From contig CAZCYD010000035.1 of NCBI GenBank assembly GCA_964502735.1, forward strand, positions 1 to 30,224: a stretch of 30,224 nucleotides of DNA, given 5' to 3'. Positions within the stretch are counted from its first letter, which is position 1, and each line of letters begins with the position of its first letter. Under the pieces are notes generated by a model that saw only the letters and a program-made list of their open reading frames with translations, made no database searches and was not told the DNA's origin. Below, piece by piece: positions 15,335 to 24,100 of this stretch. This DNA is from JACKAN01 sp964502735 (GTDB lineage Bacteria > Bdellovibrionota > Bdellovibrionia > Bdellovibrionales > UBA1609). The position numbers and the translations under genes are program-made.

Positions 15335-15651
15335 TTGGATTTTTTCTTAGGTGCCCTTGATTTAATCGGTAAACCCGCATCCTGTAGCTTCCGTCCCAGC
15401 ACATCGTTCTGACCTATTAAGATCAAATCCTTTTCCAAACCAAGACTCATCAGAACATTTGCATATGCGCCCATGGTAACTCTAGGGTCACCCCTTTCAA
15501 TTGCTCTCAGGGTAGGGCGAGACATACCCGCTCTCTCTGCTACTAATTCCGCAGAAAGTCTCCGACGTAGGCGTGCGAGCCTAATGTTCTCACCCAACAC
15601 CTTAAGTTGGCTATCTATTGTAGGTAATAAGGCTGATGTCTTTCCTGACAT
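15331..15651 (-). CDS. hipB: HipB-like antitoxin, XRE-type DNA-binding repressor
   Basis: A protein of about 106 residues with a helix-turn-helix of the Cro/CI type (RLARLRRRLSAELVAERAG, then MSRPTLRAIERGDPRVTMGA) and a basic C-terminal tail (SRAPKKKSK). By family it neutralises HipA and represses its own operon. The frame allows an ATG at 15663, but that codon lies inside the predicted -10 box (15662-15667), so it cannot be in the mRNA from that promoter. ATG 15651 (MSGKTSALL) is therefore chosen; it would be preceded by only a few leader nucleotides. Four AATGG/CCATT-type sites around and upstream of the start are good candidates for its operators. The stop overlaps hipA. Confidence 0.92.
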   Translation of the reverse strand: MSGKTSALLPTIDSQLKVLGENIRLARLRRRLSAELVAERAGMSRPTLRAIERGDPRVTMGAYANVLMSLGLEKDLILIGQNDVLGRKLQDAGLPIKSRAPKKKSK

Positions 15652-15664
15652 AATGGAAACCATT
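15652..15664. promoter_or_regulatory. hip operator O1, over the -10 box and transcription start
   Basis: AATGG-AAA-CCATT is a perfect 5-3-5 palindrome. It covers part of the hipB -10 box and the predicted start of transcription, an ideal place for autorepression by HipB. Related sites follow at 15692-15704, 15726-15738 and 15757-15778. Confidence 0.7.
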
Positions 15665-15690
15665 ATATCCGATATTAACTATATTGGCAA
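15662..15690 (-). promoter_or_regulatory. hipBA promoter
   Basis: On the minus strand TTGCCA (15690-15685), a 17-nt spacer and a perfect TATAAT (15667-15662) form a strong sigma-70-type promoter. The expected start of transcription is about 15654-15656, only 3-5 nt before the hipB ATG at 15651, so the transcript would be close to leaderless. The -10 box is covered by the operator at 15652-15664. Confidence 0.8.
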
Positions 15691-15748
15691 TAATGTTTTC
15701 CATTATCTATACTGGACATTAGCATAATGGAAAACATTATTGCCAATA
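15682..15748. promoter_or_regulatory. 25-bp perfect inverted repeat with operators O2 and O3
   Basis: Arms 15682-15706 and 15724-15748 are exact reverse complements, with a 17-nt centre. Each arm contains one operator-like site: AATGTTTTCCATT (15692-15704) and AATGGAAAACATT (15726-15738). The left arm also carries the hipB -35 box on the minus strand. Operator centres (15658, 15698, 15732) are 40 and 34 nt apart, compatible with cooperative binding and looping by HipB or HipBA. Confidence 0.75.
15684..15713 (+). promoter_or_regulatory. Candidate divergent promoter on the plus strand
   Basis: TTGGCA (15684-15689), an 18-nt spacer and TATACT (15708-15713) form a reasonable plus-strand promoter inside the hip operator region, pointing towards asnS. 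It would start transcription near 15720. No convincing gene begins close by; a 59-codon frame at 15750-15929 has no RBS. It could make a leader RNA or feed asnS. Confidence 0.4.
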
Positions 15749-15756
15749 AATGACTC

Positions 15757-15778
15757 AATGGAAAATAATATTTCCATT
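15757..15778. promoter_or_regulatory. hip operator-like site O4
   Basis: Half-sites AATGGAAA (15757-15764) and TTTCCATT (15771-15778) are inverted around a 6-nt spacer. The half-sites match those of the other hip operators, but the spacing is wider, so this may be two overlapping sites or a lower-affinity site. Confidence 0.5.
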
Positions 15779-15941
15779 ACGAAACATATGCCCATATCCC
15801 AAAGTGAGACAAAGAGTTCATATAAATCAAGCACTTACGATCAGATATTCGCAATATACTTATTTAACCCAACCCCGCGGATTTGATAGGGAAAACAACA
15901 ATAGCAGACATAACCCTACAAATATTTGACAGATCGCTTCT

Positions 15942-15965
15942 GCAAAAAGGCAAAGGCCTTTTTGC
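15942..15965 (+). terminator. Hairpin in the asnS leader
   Basis: GCAAAAAGGC (15942-15951) and GCCTTTTTGC (15956-15965) pair over 10 perfect bp around the loop AAAG, 62 nt before asnS. No U-run follows the stem. It could be a weak terminator/attenuator for read-through from the hip region or an mRNA-stabilising leader hairpin. A TTGACA box at 15926-15931 precedes it, but no matching -10 was found. The 364 nt from 15664 to 16027 hold only the hip control elements and this hairpin. Confidence 0.45.
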
Positions 15966-16027
15966 TTCCACAAACTGCGACACTCATGGTAGAAATTTAG
16001 GCCACTTAATAATATAGATGGAGGGGT

Positions 16028-17353
16028 ATGGCAGATCGTATCAATACAAAGCGTGTCTACACAAAGCGTACTTATGTAGAGGACCTTAAAGACCGCATTG
16101 GAGAAAAAGTTGAGCTCAAAGGTTGGGTGTACAACACCCGAGGTTCTAAAAAAGTTAAGTTTTTGATTTTTCGCGATGGCACGGGTCTTTTGCAGTGCAT
16201 TTATTTTAATGGAGAATGCCAAGATTCAGCTTTTCAAACCTTCGATGAGCTCACCCAAGAAACTACCGTAAAAATCTCTGGTGTCGTAAAGGCGGAACCT
16301 CGCAGCCCTGGGGGGGTTGAGTTGGCTGCTGAATCTCTTGAAATTTTATCTAAGTGTCACGACTACCCCATCACCCCAAAAGAGCACGGTACAGATTTTT
16401 TAATGGGCCACCGCCATTTATGGCTTCGATCAAAAAAGCAGCATGCCGCGCTCAGAGTTCGAGCCGAATTGGTCTCGGCCATTCGCGATTTTTTTGACGG
16501 TCGAGGATTTACCTTAACGGATGCCCCTATTTTTACTCCCAGTGCCTGTGAGGGCACCTCAAACTTATTTGAAACTCAATACTTTGACGAAAAAGTCTAC
16601 CTTTCGCAAAGCGGGCAACTTTACATGGAGGCCACGGCGGCAGCCTTCGGCAAAGTCTACTGCTTTGGCCCCACATTCCGGGCAGAAAAATCAAAAACTC
16701 GCCGTCACCTTATAGAGTTTTGGATGGTCGAGCCAGAAGTGGCTTTTAACGATCTTTACGACAATATGGAATTGGCCGAAGAGTTTGTAGAGTACATTGT
16801 TCAAAGAACTCTAAAAAACCGTTCTGAAGAATTGCAAACTTTGGAGAGAGATACGAGTTTGCTCGAAGTTATAAAAGCCCCATTCCCAAGAGTTCACTAC
16901 AAAGAAGCTGTTGAGCTTATCAAAAAGGAGAACCCCGAGTTTGTTGACGGAAACGACTTCGGCGGAGGGGACGAAACTATTATTAGCTCTAAGTTTAACC
17001 AACCCGTTTTTGTTCACCACTTTCCAACCGCCATAAAAGCCTTTTATATGAAGCAAGACGAAACAGATCCCACTTACAGCTTAAGTTGTGATCTCCTCGC
17101 TACTGAAGGCTATGGTGAAATCATTGGCGGTGGTCAAAGGGAAGAGCGCGTAGATCTGTTAGAGCAAAGAATCGCCGAGCACAATCTTAATAAAGCTGAT
17201 TTTGAATGGTACTTAGATGTGAGGCGCTTTGGTTCATTTCCCCACTCTGGATTTGGTTTAGGGCTTGAGCGAACAGTGGCGTGGGTTTGTGGCCTCAAGC
17301 ACGTGAGAGAGACTATTCCCTTTCCTAGGTTGTACGGAAGAAATTACCCTTAA
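16028..17353 (+). CDS. asnS: Asparaginyl-tRNA synthetase
   Basis: A class IIb aminoacyl-tRNA synthetase that charges tRNA-Asn. 441 residues. The N-terminal OB-fold anticodon-binding domain (about 15-110, ELKGWVYNTRGSKKVKFLIF) is followed by the catalytic domain. Motif 2 is seen in FRAEKSKTRRHLIEFWMVEP and motif 3 in GFGLGLERTVAWVCGL near the C-terminus. The Asn-type enzyme is favoured over AspRS by overall length, by the lack of the bacterial AspRS GAD insertion domain, and by GEIIGGGQREERVDLLEQRI. The strong RBS GGAGGGG precedes the ATG. The carboxylase operon starts 44 nt after the stop with no terminator between, so co-transcription is possible. Having AsnRS means Asn-tRNA can be made directly, without amidotransferase. 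Confidence 0.96.
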   Translation: MADRINTKRVYTKRTYVEDLKDRIGEKVELKGWVYNTRGSKKVKFLIFRDGTGLLQCIYFNGECQDSAFQTFDELTQETTVKISGVVKAEPRSPGGVELAAESLEILSKCHDYPITPKEHGTDFLMGHRHLWLRSKKQHAALRVRAELVSAIRDFFDGRGFTLTDAPIFTPSACEGTSNLFETQYFDEKVYLSQSGQLYMEATAAAFGKVYCFGPTFRAEKSKTRRHLIEFWMVEPEVAFNDLYDNMELAEEFVEYIVQRTLKNRSEELQTLERDTSLLEVIKAPFPRVHYKEAVELIKKENPEFVDGNDFGGGDETIISSKFNQPVFVHHFPTAIKAFYMKQDETDPTYSLSCDLLATEGYGEIIGGGQREERVDLLEQRIAEHNLNKADFEWYLDVRRFGSFPHSGFGLGLERTVAWVCGLKHVRETIPFPRLYGRNYP

Positions 17354-17397
17354 TTAAAAATATAAATTTGTGTCGTAATCATGAAACGGAGAGGAAC

Positions 17398-18951
17398 ATG
17401 GAATACATCGAACAAAAACTCCAGGAGTTGGATAAAAAAAATGAACTCGCCTACGCTGGGGGCGGAGAAGATCGTGTTAAAAAACATAAAGGAGAAAAAC
17501 GTCTCACAGCCAGAGAGCGCCTAGATGTTTTATTAGACCCAGGCAGCTTTGTTGAACTTGACCGTTTGGTTTCCCACCGTTGCGACAACTTCGGCATGGG
17601 ACAGACCAAAATTCCGGGCGATGGAGTTGTCACTGGATATGGTCGCATTAATGGGAAATCCGTTTACGTCTATTCGCAAGACTTTACAGTCTTTGGCGGC
17701 AGTATGTCTCGCACTCAAGCCAACAAAATTCTAAAGGTGCAAGATTTGGCTCTAAAAAATGGACGCCCAATTATTGGCTTAAACGACTCCGGTGGGGCTC
17801 GTATCCAAGAAGGAGTTGAAGCTCTAGGCGGCTATGCGGATATCTTTTTGCAAAACACTCTGGCCTCGGGCGTGGTTCCGCAGATTTCAGCCATTATGGG
17901 CCCCTGTGCAGGAGGAGCAGTTTACTCTCCCTCTCTCACTGACTTCATTTTTATGGTCAAGGACACTTCCTATATGTTTGTAACTGGTCCCGATGTTATC
18001 AAGTCGGTCACTCACGAAGAAGTGACCAAAGAAGAATTGGGCGGAGCCAACACTCACAATCAAAAATCAGGAGTGGCTCACTTTGCTGCAGAAGATGACA
18101 AACACTGCTTGTTGTTGATACGGGAACTACTTAACTTTTTGCCAGCCAACAACATTGATGATCCCCCTGTGCTTCCAACTCAAGACTCTCCTGATCGCAT
18201 AGAAGAAGACCTTAACAAGATCATCCCTGACAACCCCAAAAAGCCTTACGACATTAAGGAAATTATCACCAAAACGGTAGATGAGGGTTATTTTTTGGAA
18301 ATCCAACAACACTACGCTCAAAATGTCGTCATTGGATTTGCTCGCTACAATGGCCGCAGCGTGGGGATTGTCGCCAACCAACCTCAATTCTTAGCTGGTT
18401 GTTTGAACATTCAGGCCAGCATTAAAGCTGCTCGCTTTGTTAGATTTTGTGATGCCTTTAACATTCCCATAGTCACCTTTGTAGATGTTCCGGGGTTTTT
18501 ACCTGGAACAGATCAAGAGTGGAATGGAATTATCACTCACGGAGCAAAGCTGCTCTATGCTTATTGTGAGGCCACTGTGCCTAAAATCACTATAGTGACT
18601 CGCAAAGCCTACGGTGGAGCCTACGATGTGATGTCTTCCAAGCACATTCGCGGGGACATCAATCTTGCGTACCCCTCGGCCGAAATTGCCGTAATGGGGG
18701 CTGAAGGCGCCGTAAACATAATTTTCCGAAAAGAAATTCAAGAAGCTCAAGACAAAGAGGCGGAAAGAAAACGACTCATCGCTGATTATGAATCTCGCTT
18801 TAACAACCCCTATGTCGCAGCAGAACTCGGCTATATAGACGAAGTTATCGAGCCTGCCATGACAAGAAAACGCATTATTGACTCTCTTGAGATGTTAAAG
18901 AACAAAAAAGACAGAAACCCGCCGAAAAAGCACGGCAATATTCCTTTATAA
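17398..18951 (+). CDS. pccB: Acyl-CoA (propionyl-CoA type) carboxylase, carboxyltransferase beta subunit
   Basis: This subunit moves the carboxyl group from biotin to acyl-CoA. 517 residues with the two crotonase-like halves: the N-half has LTARERLDVLLDPGSFVELD, GGSMSRTQANKI and GPCAGGAVYSPSLTDF; the C-half has FVDVPGFLPGTDQEWNGIITHGAKLLYAY, cited here only in part as DVPGFLPGT. The motif YGGAYDVMSS has Asp where acetyl-CoA-specific enzymes of actinomycetes carry Ile, so propionyl-CoA is the likelier substrate (family knowledge, not proof). The start at 17398 has GGAGAGG just upstream; an in-frame start at 17368 adds ten unlike-family residues. It is followed after 13 nt by the biotin carboxylase, then the biotin carrier. 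It is cytoplasmic and probably links propionyl-CoA to methylmalonyl-CoA. Confidence 0.92.
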   Translation: MEYIEQKLQELDKKNELAYAGGGEDRVKKHKGEKRLTARERLDVLLDPGSFVELDRLVSHRCDNFGMGQTKIPGDGVVTGYGRINGKSVYVYSQDFTVFGGSMSRTQANKILKVQDLALKNGRPIIGLNDSGGARIQEGVEALGGYADIFLQNTLASGVVPQISAIMGPCAGGAVYSPSLTDFIFMVKDTSYMFVTGPDVIKSVTHEEVTKEELGGANTHNQKSGVAHFAAEDDKHCLLLIRELLNFLPANNIDDPPVLPTQDSPDRIEEDLNKIIPDNPKKPYDIKEIITKTVDEGYFLEIQQHYAQNVVIGFARYNGRSVGIVANQPQFLAGCLNIQASIKAARFVRFCDAFNIPIVTFVDVPGFLPGTDQEWNGIITHGAKLLYAYCEATVPKITIVTRKAYGGAYDVMSSKHIRGDINLAYPSAEIAVMGAEGAVNIIFRKEIQEAQDKEAERKRLIADYESRFNNPYVAAELGYIDEVIEPAMTRKRIIDSLEMLKNKKDRNPPKKHGNIPL

Positions 18952-18964
18952 ACGGAGGATTTGA

Positions 18965-20473
18965 ATGTTTAAAAAAGTCTTGATCGCCAACCGTGGGGAA
19001 ATCGCTATCCGAGTTATTCGCACTTGTCGCGCTATGGGAATTGTGTCTGTCGCTGTCTACTCAGAGGCCGACCGCAATAGTTTACATGTTCAACTTGCCG
19101 ACGAAGCCTACTTTATTGGCCCACCACCTTCCACAGAATCTTACTTGCGCATAGATAAAATTATAGACGTCGCTAAAAAAGCCGGGGCCGATGCTGTTCA
19201 TCCTGGATACGGCTTTTTAAGCGAACGGGTGGAATTTGCCCAAGCTCTTAAAGAAGCTGGCATCACCTTTATTGGTCCAACTCCCGAAAATATCGAGTCT
19301 ATGGGAGATAAATTAGCCTCGCGCGAACTCATGAAAGCAGCGGGAGTTCCGACGGTTCCAGGCACCGATGGCACTGTTGACACAGTAGAAGAAGCTGAAA
19401 GGGCGGCTGAGAAAATTGGATATCCCGTTATGATCAAAGCTTCTGCTGGCGGCGGAGGTAAAGGCATACGCGTGGTTTACGAACCCAAGGACCTCGCCAG
19501 CTCATTTCGCGCTTGCCAGTCGGAGGGCAAAAATTACTTTAAGGATGATCGGGTATTTATTGAACGGTTTGTTCAGAACCCCAAGCATATTGAAGTTCAA
19601 GTTTTTGGCGACACCCACGGCAATGTTGTTCACCTATTTGAAAGGGAATGCTCTGTTCAAAGACGACACCAAAAACTTATTGAGGAGTGCCCGAGCATAT
19701 CGGTTCCCGATGAGGTCAGAGAACAGCTCGGCGCTGTGGCCGTAAAAGCTGCCAAATCTATAAACTACCAAGGCGCGGGGACTATTGAGTTTATTTTTGA
19801 CAACGTCACAAAAGAATTCTTTTTTATGGAGATGAATACTCGCTTGCAAGTTGAACACCCCGTGACTGAGATGGTTACAGGATTTGACTTGGTTGCCGAG
19901 CAGATCCGCGTTGCCGCTGGCCACCCCCTTTCATTCAAACAAGAAGATATAAAAATTAAGGGCCACGCCATTGAGCTTAGAATTTGCGCCGAAGACCCCT
20001 CAACCTTCGCCCCAGCCCCGGGGAAAATTCGCACTTGTCGACACCCTCAAGGTCCGTTTATACGCAATGACAGCTATGCCTATCCTGGTTACGAGGTCCC
20101 GATTTACTACGATCCTATGATCACAAAGCTAATATGCTGGGGGTCCACTCGTGAAGAGTGCCTGGACAGAGTTAAACGAGCTTTGGCTGAGTTTATGTTG
20201 ACGGGAATAAAATCGAATATCGTTTTGCACAAAAATATTATTCGTCACCCTTCTTTTGTTGATGGCTCCTACACCACCCAATTTGTAGACAAAGAACTCA
20301 CTGGCAAAAAACATCGCGAACTTTTTATGTTTATAGATGAAAATGTCTTTTTGATTGCTGGGGCTATTGAGGCCTATAAGAGACAAAAAAGTAAGGATTT
20401 TTCAAAATTAAACCTTGCGAGTCGCTGGAAAGAAACTGGACGTGCTCAGCAACTAAGAGGACCACTAAGCTAA
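18965..20473 (+). CDS. accC: Biotin carboxylase subunit of acyl-CoA carboxylase
   Basis: ATP-grasp enzyme that carboxylates biotin on the carrier protein using ATP and bicarbonate. 502 residues. Seen are the N-terminal FKKVLIANRGEIAIRVIRT, the HPGYGFLSE motif (79-87), the glycine-rich ATP loop AGGGGKG (161-167), and EMNTRLQVEHPVTE (289-302) with metal and bicarbonate residues. It ends after the biotin carboxylase domain with ~50 extra residues and has no biotinyl domain, which is on the next gene. The RBS GGAGG is 5 nt before the ATG. It is part of a three-gene operon, so it is more likely the alpha subunit of the neighbouring propionyl-CoA-type carboxylase than the housekeeping AccC. The gene name is by domain; pccA would also be defensible. 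Confidence 0.93.
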   Translation: MFKKVLIANRGEIAIRVIRTCRAMGIVSVAVYSEADRNSLHVQLADEAYFIGPPPSTESYLRIDKIIDVAKKAGADAVHPGYGFLSERVEFAQALKEAGITFIGPTPENIESMGDKLASRELMKAAGVPTVPGTDGTVDTVEEAERAAEKIGYPVMIKASAGGGGKGIRVVYEPKDLASSFRACQSEGKNYFKDDRVFIERFVQNPKHIEVQVFGDTHGNVVHLFERECSVQRRHQKLIEECPSISVPDEVREQLGAVAVKAAKSINYQGAGTIEFIFDNVTKEFFFMEMNTRLQVEHPVTEMVTGFDLVAEQIRVAAGHPLSFKQEDIKIKGHAIELRICAEDPSTFAPAPGKIRTCRHPQGPFIRNDSYAYPGYEVPIYYDPMITKLICWGSTREECLDRVKRALAEFMLTGIKSNIVLHKNIIRHPSFVDGSYTTQFVDKELTGKKHRELFMFIDENVFLIAGAIEAYKRQKSKDFSKLNLASRWKETGRAQQLRGPLS

Positions 20474-20501
20474 GGCCTCAACTTTACTGGAGAAATTTTT
20501 T

Positions 20502-21026
20502 ATGTTTTTTGAAGCTAACTCTAACGGAATACACTACGAAATTAACGTGCGTGAAGAAAGAAAAAACTGGGTCATCTCCATCAAGCCCGAAAATGGCGAG
20601 TGGGAAAAACACACGATTCCCAAAGAGGACTACCAGGTTTTTGACCGCACTATTTGTTTTATCTATAAAAACTCCTCCTACTTAGTTGACGTTGTTGGGC
20701 AAGGCACTAATTACGAAGTCTATACGCGAGGCTCCTACAGAACTCTAGAAATGTACAACGACGAAATGCTCTTGCACGAGAGCCTAAAAGGAAACAAAGG
20801 GCTTGGAGGAGGAAACTCCTTGGGCGCTGGAATGCCGGGGAAAATTGTTAAAATTCTGGTTAAAGAAGGCGACGAAGTTCAAGAGGGCACTCCAATTATG
20901 ATTATGGAAGCCATGAAAATGGAAAATGAAATGCGGGCCGGTCAAAATACAAAAATTAAAAAAATCCACGTCAAAGAAGGAGACAGCGTCGAAGGGGGAG
21001 CCACTCTTGTAACTTATGAAAGCTAA
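20502..21026 (+). CDS. Biotin carboxyl carrier protein of the acyl-CoA carboxylase
   Basis: 174 residues. The C-terminal ~70 residues form a biotinyl-lipoyl domain with the biotinylation motif EAMKMENE (target Lys139), preceded by MPGKIVKILVKEGDEVQEG. The N-terminal ~95 residues (NGIHYEINVREERKNWVISI and on) look like the BT-type linker seen in propionyl-CoA carboxylase alpha subunits, so this gene corresponds to the C-terminal part of a split PccA. A Gly-rich hinge (GLGGGNSLGAGM) joins the two parts. GGAGAAA precedes the ATG. It is last in the operon, 28 nt after the biotin carboxylase gene. It is not the classical AccB of the fatty-acid pathway, which lacks such an N-terminal region. Confidence 0.9.
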   Translation: MFFEANSNGIHYEINVREERKNWVISIKPENGEWEKHTIPKEDYQVFDRTICFIYKNSSYLVDVVGQGTNYEVYTRGSYRTLEMYNDEMLLHESLKGNKGLGGGNSLGAGMPGKIVKILVKEGDEVQEGTPIMIMEAMKMENEMRAGQNTKIKKIHVKEGDSVEGGATLVTYES

Positions 21027-21041
21027 TAGCTACAATTAGCT
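21021..21041 (+). terminator. Weak hairpin at the end of the carboxylase operon
   Basis: AGCTAAT (21021-21027) pairs with ATTAGCT (21035-21041) around a 7-nt loop. The stem includes the stop codon of the biotin carrier gene. The T-content after it is poor, so it is at most a weak terminator. Confidence 0.25.
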
Positions 21042-21121
21042 ACTTATTCAGACTCGAGCCCCTACGCTACAAAATTAAAGTATCCAACCTCCCTCTTGCC
21101 ATATAAAAATCTCCTGCACAC

Positions 21122-24100
21122 TTAAGGATTGCCGTATCCTGACACAGGAATAATCAAGTATTGATACCCCGAACCCGTAGAATACTCAATTTGGATACTC
21201 TCATTAAAAGGACTATCCACAGTCGGTGTAAACTCCAGTACAACTGTGCAGTCTTGACCAACATTCAAAGTGCCACCACAAGTTCCCGTTGTGCCAGGGT
21301 AGGAACCGCCTTTAAAGCTAAACGGAGTGGGAGGAGTCATTCCATAAATATCATTTGCCGGAGCCGTTCCCGTATTTTGTATTGTAAACGGAAAATCTGC
21401 AGAAGTCCCCACAGTCACCGGACCAAAATCGTGTGAGGTTGGTGTTGCGACCAACATAGGCATCAAAGGATTGCTCGCTATAATGGTCCTCACAGTGTTA
21501 AATGCTGGGGCAGACAGTACATTTGTATTTAAAGTGTAGGTGCCTTGATTTGTTGCCTTTAACCATAAGGACTGACTTGAAGTTCCCGCCGCCTGCGCAA
21601 CAGAAAGGATAGCGTTTCCAGGCATATTTTCACAATCGTAATTGCTCTGGTAGGCCGAAAATCCCGGTGGAAAATTTAAAGTGTGAGTGTAAGCGTTTGT
21701 CGTGTTGGCTCGGACCGCTCCATAACCGCTAATGTTTTTGTATGTTGCGATCTCAAAATAAGCGCAAACATTTGTTGTGATATACTCTGAGCCTTCTAAG
21801 ATAGCGTATTCTGCCGGACCAGGATCAATCGCAGTGATTCCTGTTAGTCCTGCATTAGACAAGCCCATGCTGTTACCGGTGGCAATATTTACGGTTCCCG
21901 GCGTGTTGGGCCTAAACTCCGCTCTAACTGAGGTTTGACTTCCAGAAATATTCAAACTTGCTGTTGGCCCTGTACCACACTGTCCATGATAAAAAAATGT
22001 TCCATTCATGGGAGAGGTATTAACGTTAATCACACCTGTCCCGGGAGCTTTTGCCGGAACTCCATTCACATCTGCAACGAGAAACTCGAACAACGAGCAC
22101 GTGCTAGTAAACACCGTCATGGGCCCCCATGTGATTATTTTATTTGCTGGATTGTTTTGAACAGAGGGGTTAAATGGACCATAAGGCAGCAGAGAAACAG
22201 TCTCACTTGCATCTGAATTTACAGAAAGCTCTATGGGCGCCCCTCCGGATAAACTTTGAGGTTTAAACCAAATTGGTGTCACATGGCTATGTAACTCAAA
22301 AACCCCACTACCCACAGAATTGCTACAATCTGGATCATAAAAATAATAACCATATGGTAACACTAAGGGATCCAAGCCCACATTCAAATTCACTTTGTGA
22401 GGTAAATTGGGAAGAGAGGCCGGATTGCCCGAGCTATCCACCGCACGAATCTCCAGGGGCGTGCAAGAGTATTGATTTAAATAGGGAAACACCATTGGAC
22501 CTTTGTTGACAAGTTCCACGTGGGTGGCCACAGGCATAGGGGCACCACCATTTTCTTCTCCACTGCCCCAAAAACCATGGTTCTTAGCCGCAATGGGATA
22601 AAAGAATTTTTTCCCGCTGACGTCCACCCACGGACAAGCCACAGCTTGTTTTCCACTCAAGTCCGCAGCTCCGAAATCATGACTACCTTGAACTCCTGAA
22701 GAGGCCACAGGTTTTAAAACGTGGTCAATCACAGGAGGAACGCTTATTAAACCCGTAGGAGCGTCCATCAAACCGCTAACCCCAGCATTTTTTGCCAATT
22801 CCATGCAAGGGTAATGGTCTCCGCGAAACTCAAAGTTTCCATCTAAAATAAAAAGTGCTAACCCGTGTACAGAGTTTCCAGCCACTCCTGGTAAAAACCT
22901 CCAAGACACCTCTTTAACCCCACTATTTTTTAAGTAGACTGCCCGTCCATTGTCGTTCATCGCTTGAAAGGGTCCTTCAAATGGAATCAAACCACGATTT
23001 TTCAGTAGTGTAGGCTCAAATTGAATACACCTTGGACTTACTAAATTATCTTGATCAACATCTGTGCAGGTAGAACTTACGCCAACTGCCATTCCATGAG
23101 TTTGCGTCATTTGGTGAGTATTCGTGGAATTAATGCCCACAACAAACTGAAGGCGATAACTGTCCCAAGCCGACTCGCTAACTAAAGAACCTGACCCATC
23201 AGGAGCTACAAAGCTAGTTCCTGCACTATTTATGGGATCTAACAAACCCGTGCCTAAGAGTCTGCGAAAAATACCTGATAAAGACATTGCGGCAGGAGGC
23301 AACTTCAAGCTGAAATTACTTCCATTCAGTCGGGGCAAGCCTTTGTCATCAAAAAAACCTAAAATGTAGGACTCTCCTCCCCCTTTGTGAGACTCGAATG
23401 CAGAACCATTCATATCTGTCCAACTGTGCACTCCGTAAAATGTTGGAATATTAACCGCCACTGCCGCATGATTGGCAGTTAGAGAACTCTCAATGTCTTT
23501 TAAATCCCGATTCTCAAACAAGGGAGTTTGAACCCCATCAGCCAGGCTCACATGAAAATAAGACGTCTTAACGTTTTCAAAAAACATCAAGTCAAACCAG
23601 CCCGAGAACATAAACTCGTCAAAGAGCTTCATGCGGGGGCGACCCGTTCTTGGGGGAACTACATAGCCTTCGACCTTACCTGATCTTAAGAGCCCATGAC
23701 GACCACCCACCCGGCCAATTTTTCCTCCACCTTGTTGCACCCAGTTGTTGCCAATGGGGACAATCACATCGCTCGAATTAAAGTCCACATTAACTGCATC
23801 ATCGTAGTTAAATATTAGCCTCTCTTCTTCATTTCCATAAACAAGCATTACCTGAATAATACGTCCAGAGCCCCTCGGAAACTGTCGCCCTTTAAAATCT
23901 ATTTGGGGAGGAAAAGCACAATCCGCCATGTTCATATTGTCTTTGTCCTTGGCTTCACAGCTCCATTCATCAAGAGCCGTCTTGCCATCAAAGTGGACAT
24001 TCGCCACTAGGTGCATTGGATAAAATCCAGCGGGCACAACAATCTTACCTCTGGCATTTGATTTCGAGAGGCTCGGATCAATCGTCATTTTAATTTTACT

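Noticed and set aside
15750..15929. A 59-codon plus-strand frame downstream of the divergent hip promoter
   Set aside because: There is no ribosome binding site and the composition is not protein-like; its start overlaps operator-rich DNA. Kept only as a remark to the promoter.
15860..16222. A 120-codon minus-strand frame across the asnS start
   Set aside because: It overlaps the first 195 nt of the well-supported asnS gene, has no family resemblance, and no RBS; its sequence is the shadow of asnS and its leader.
17368..17397. An upstream start for the carboxyltransferase gene
   Set aside because: The ten additional residues do not fit the family and lack an RBS; the ATG at 17398 has GGAGAGG close upstream.
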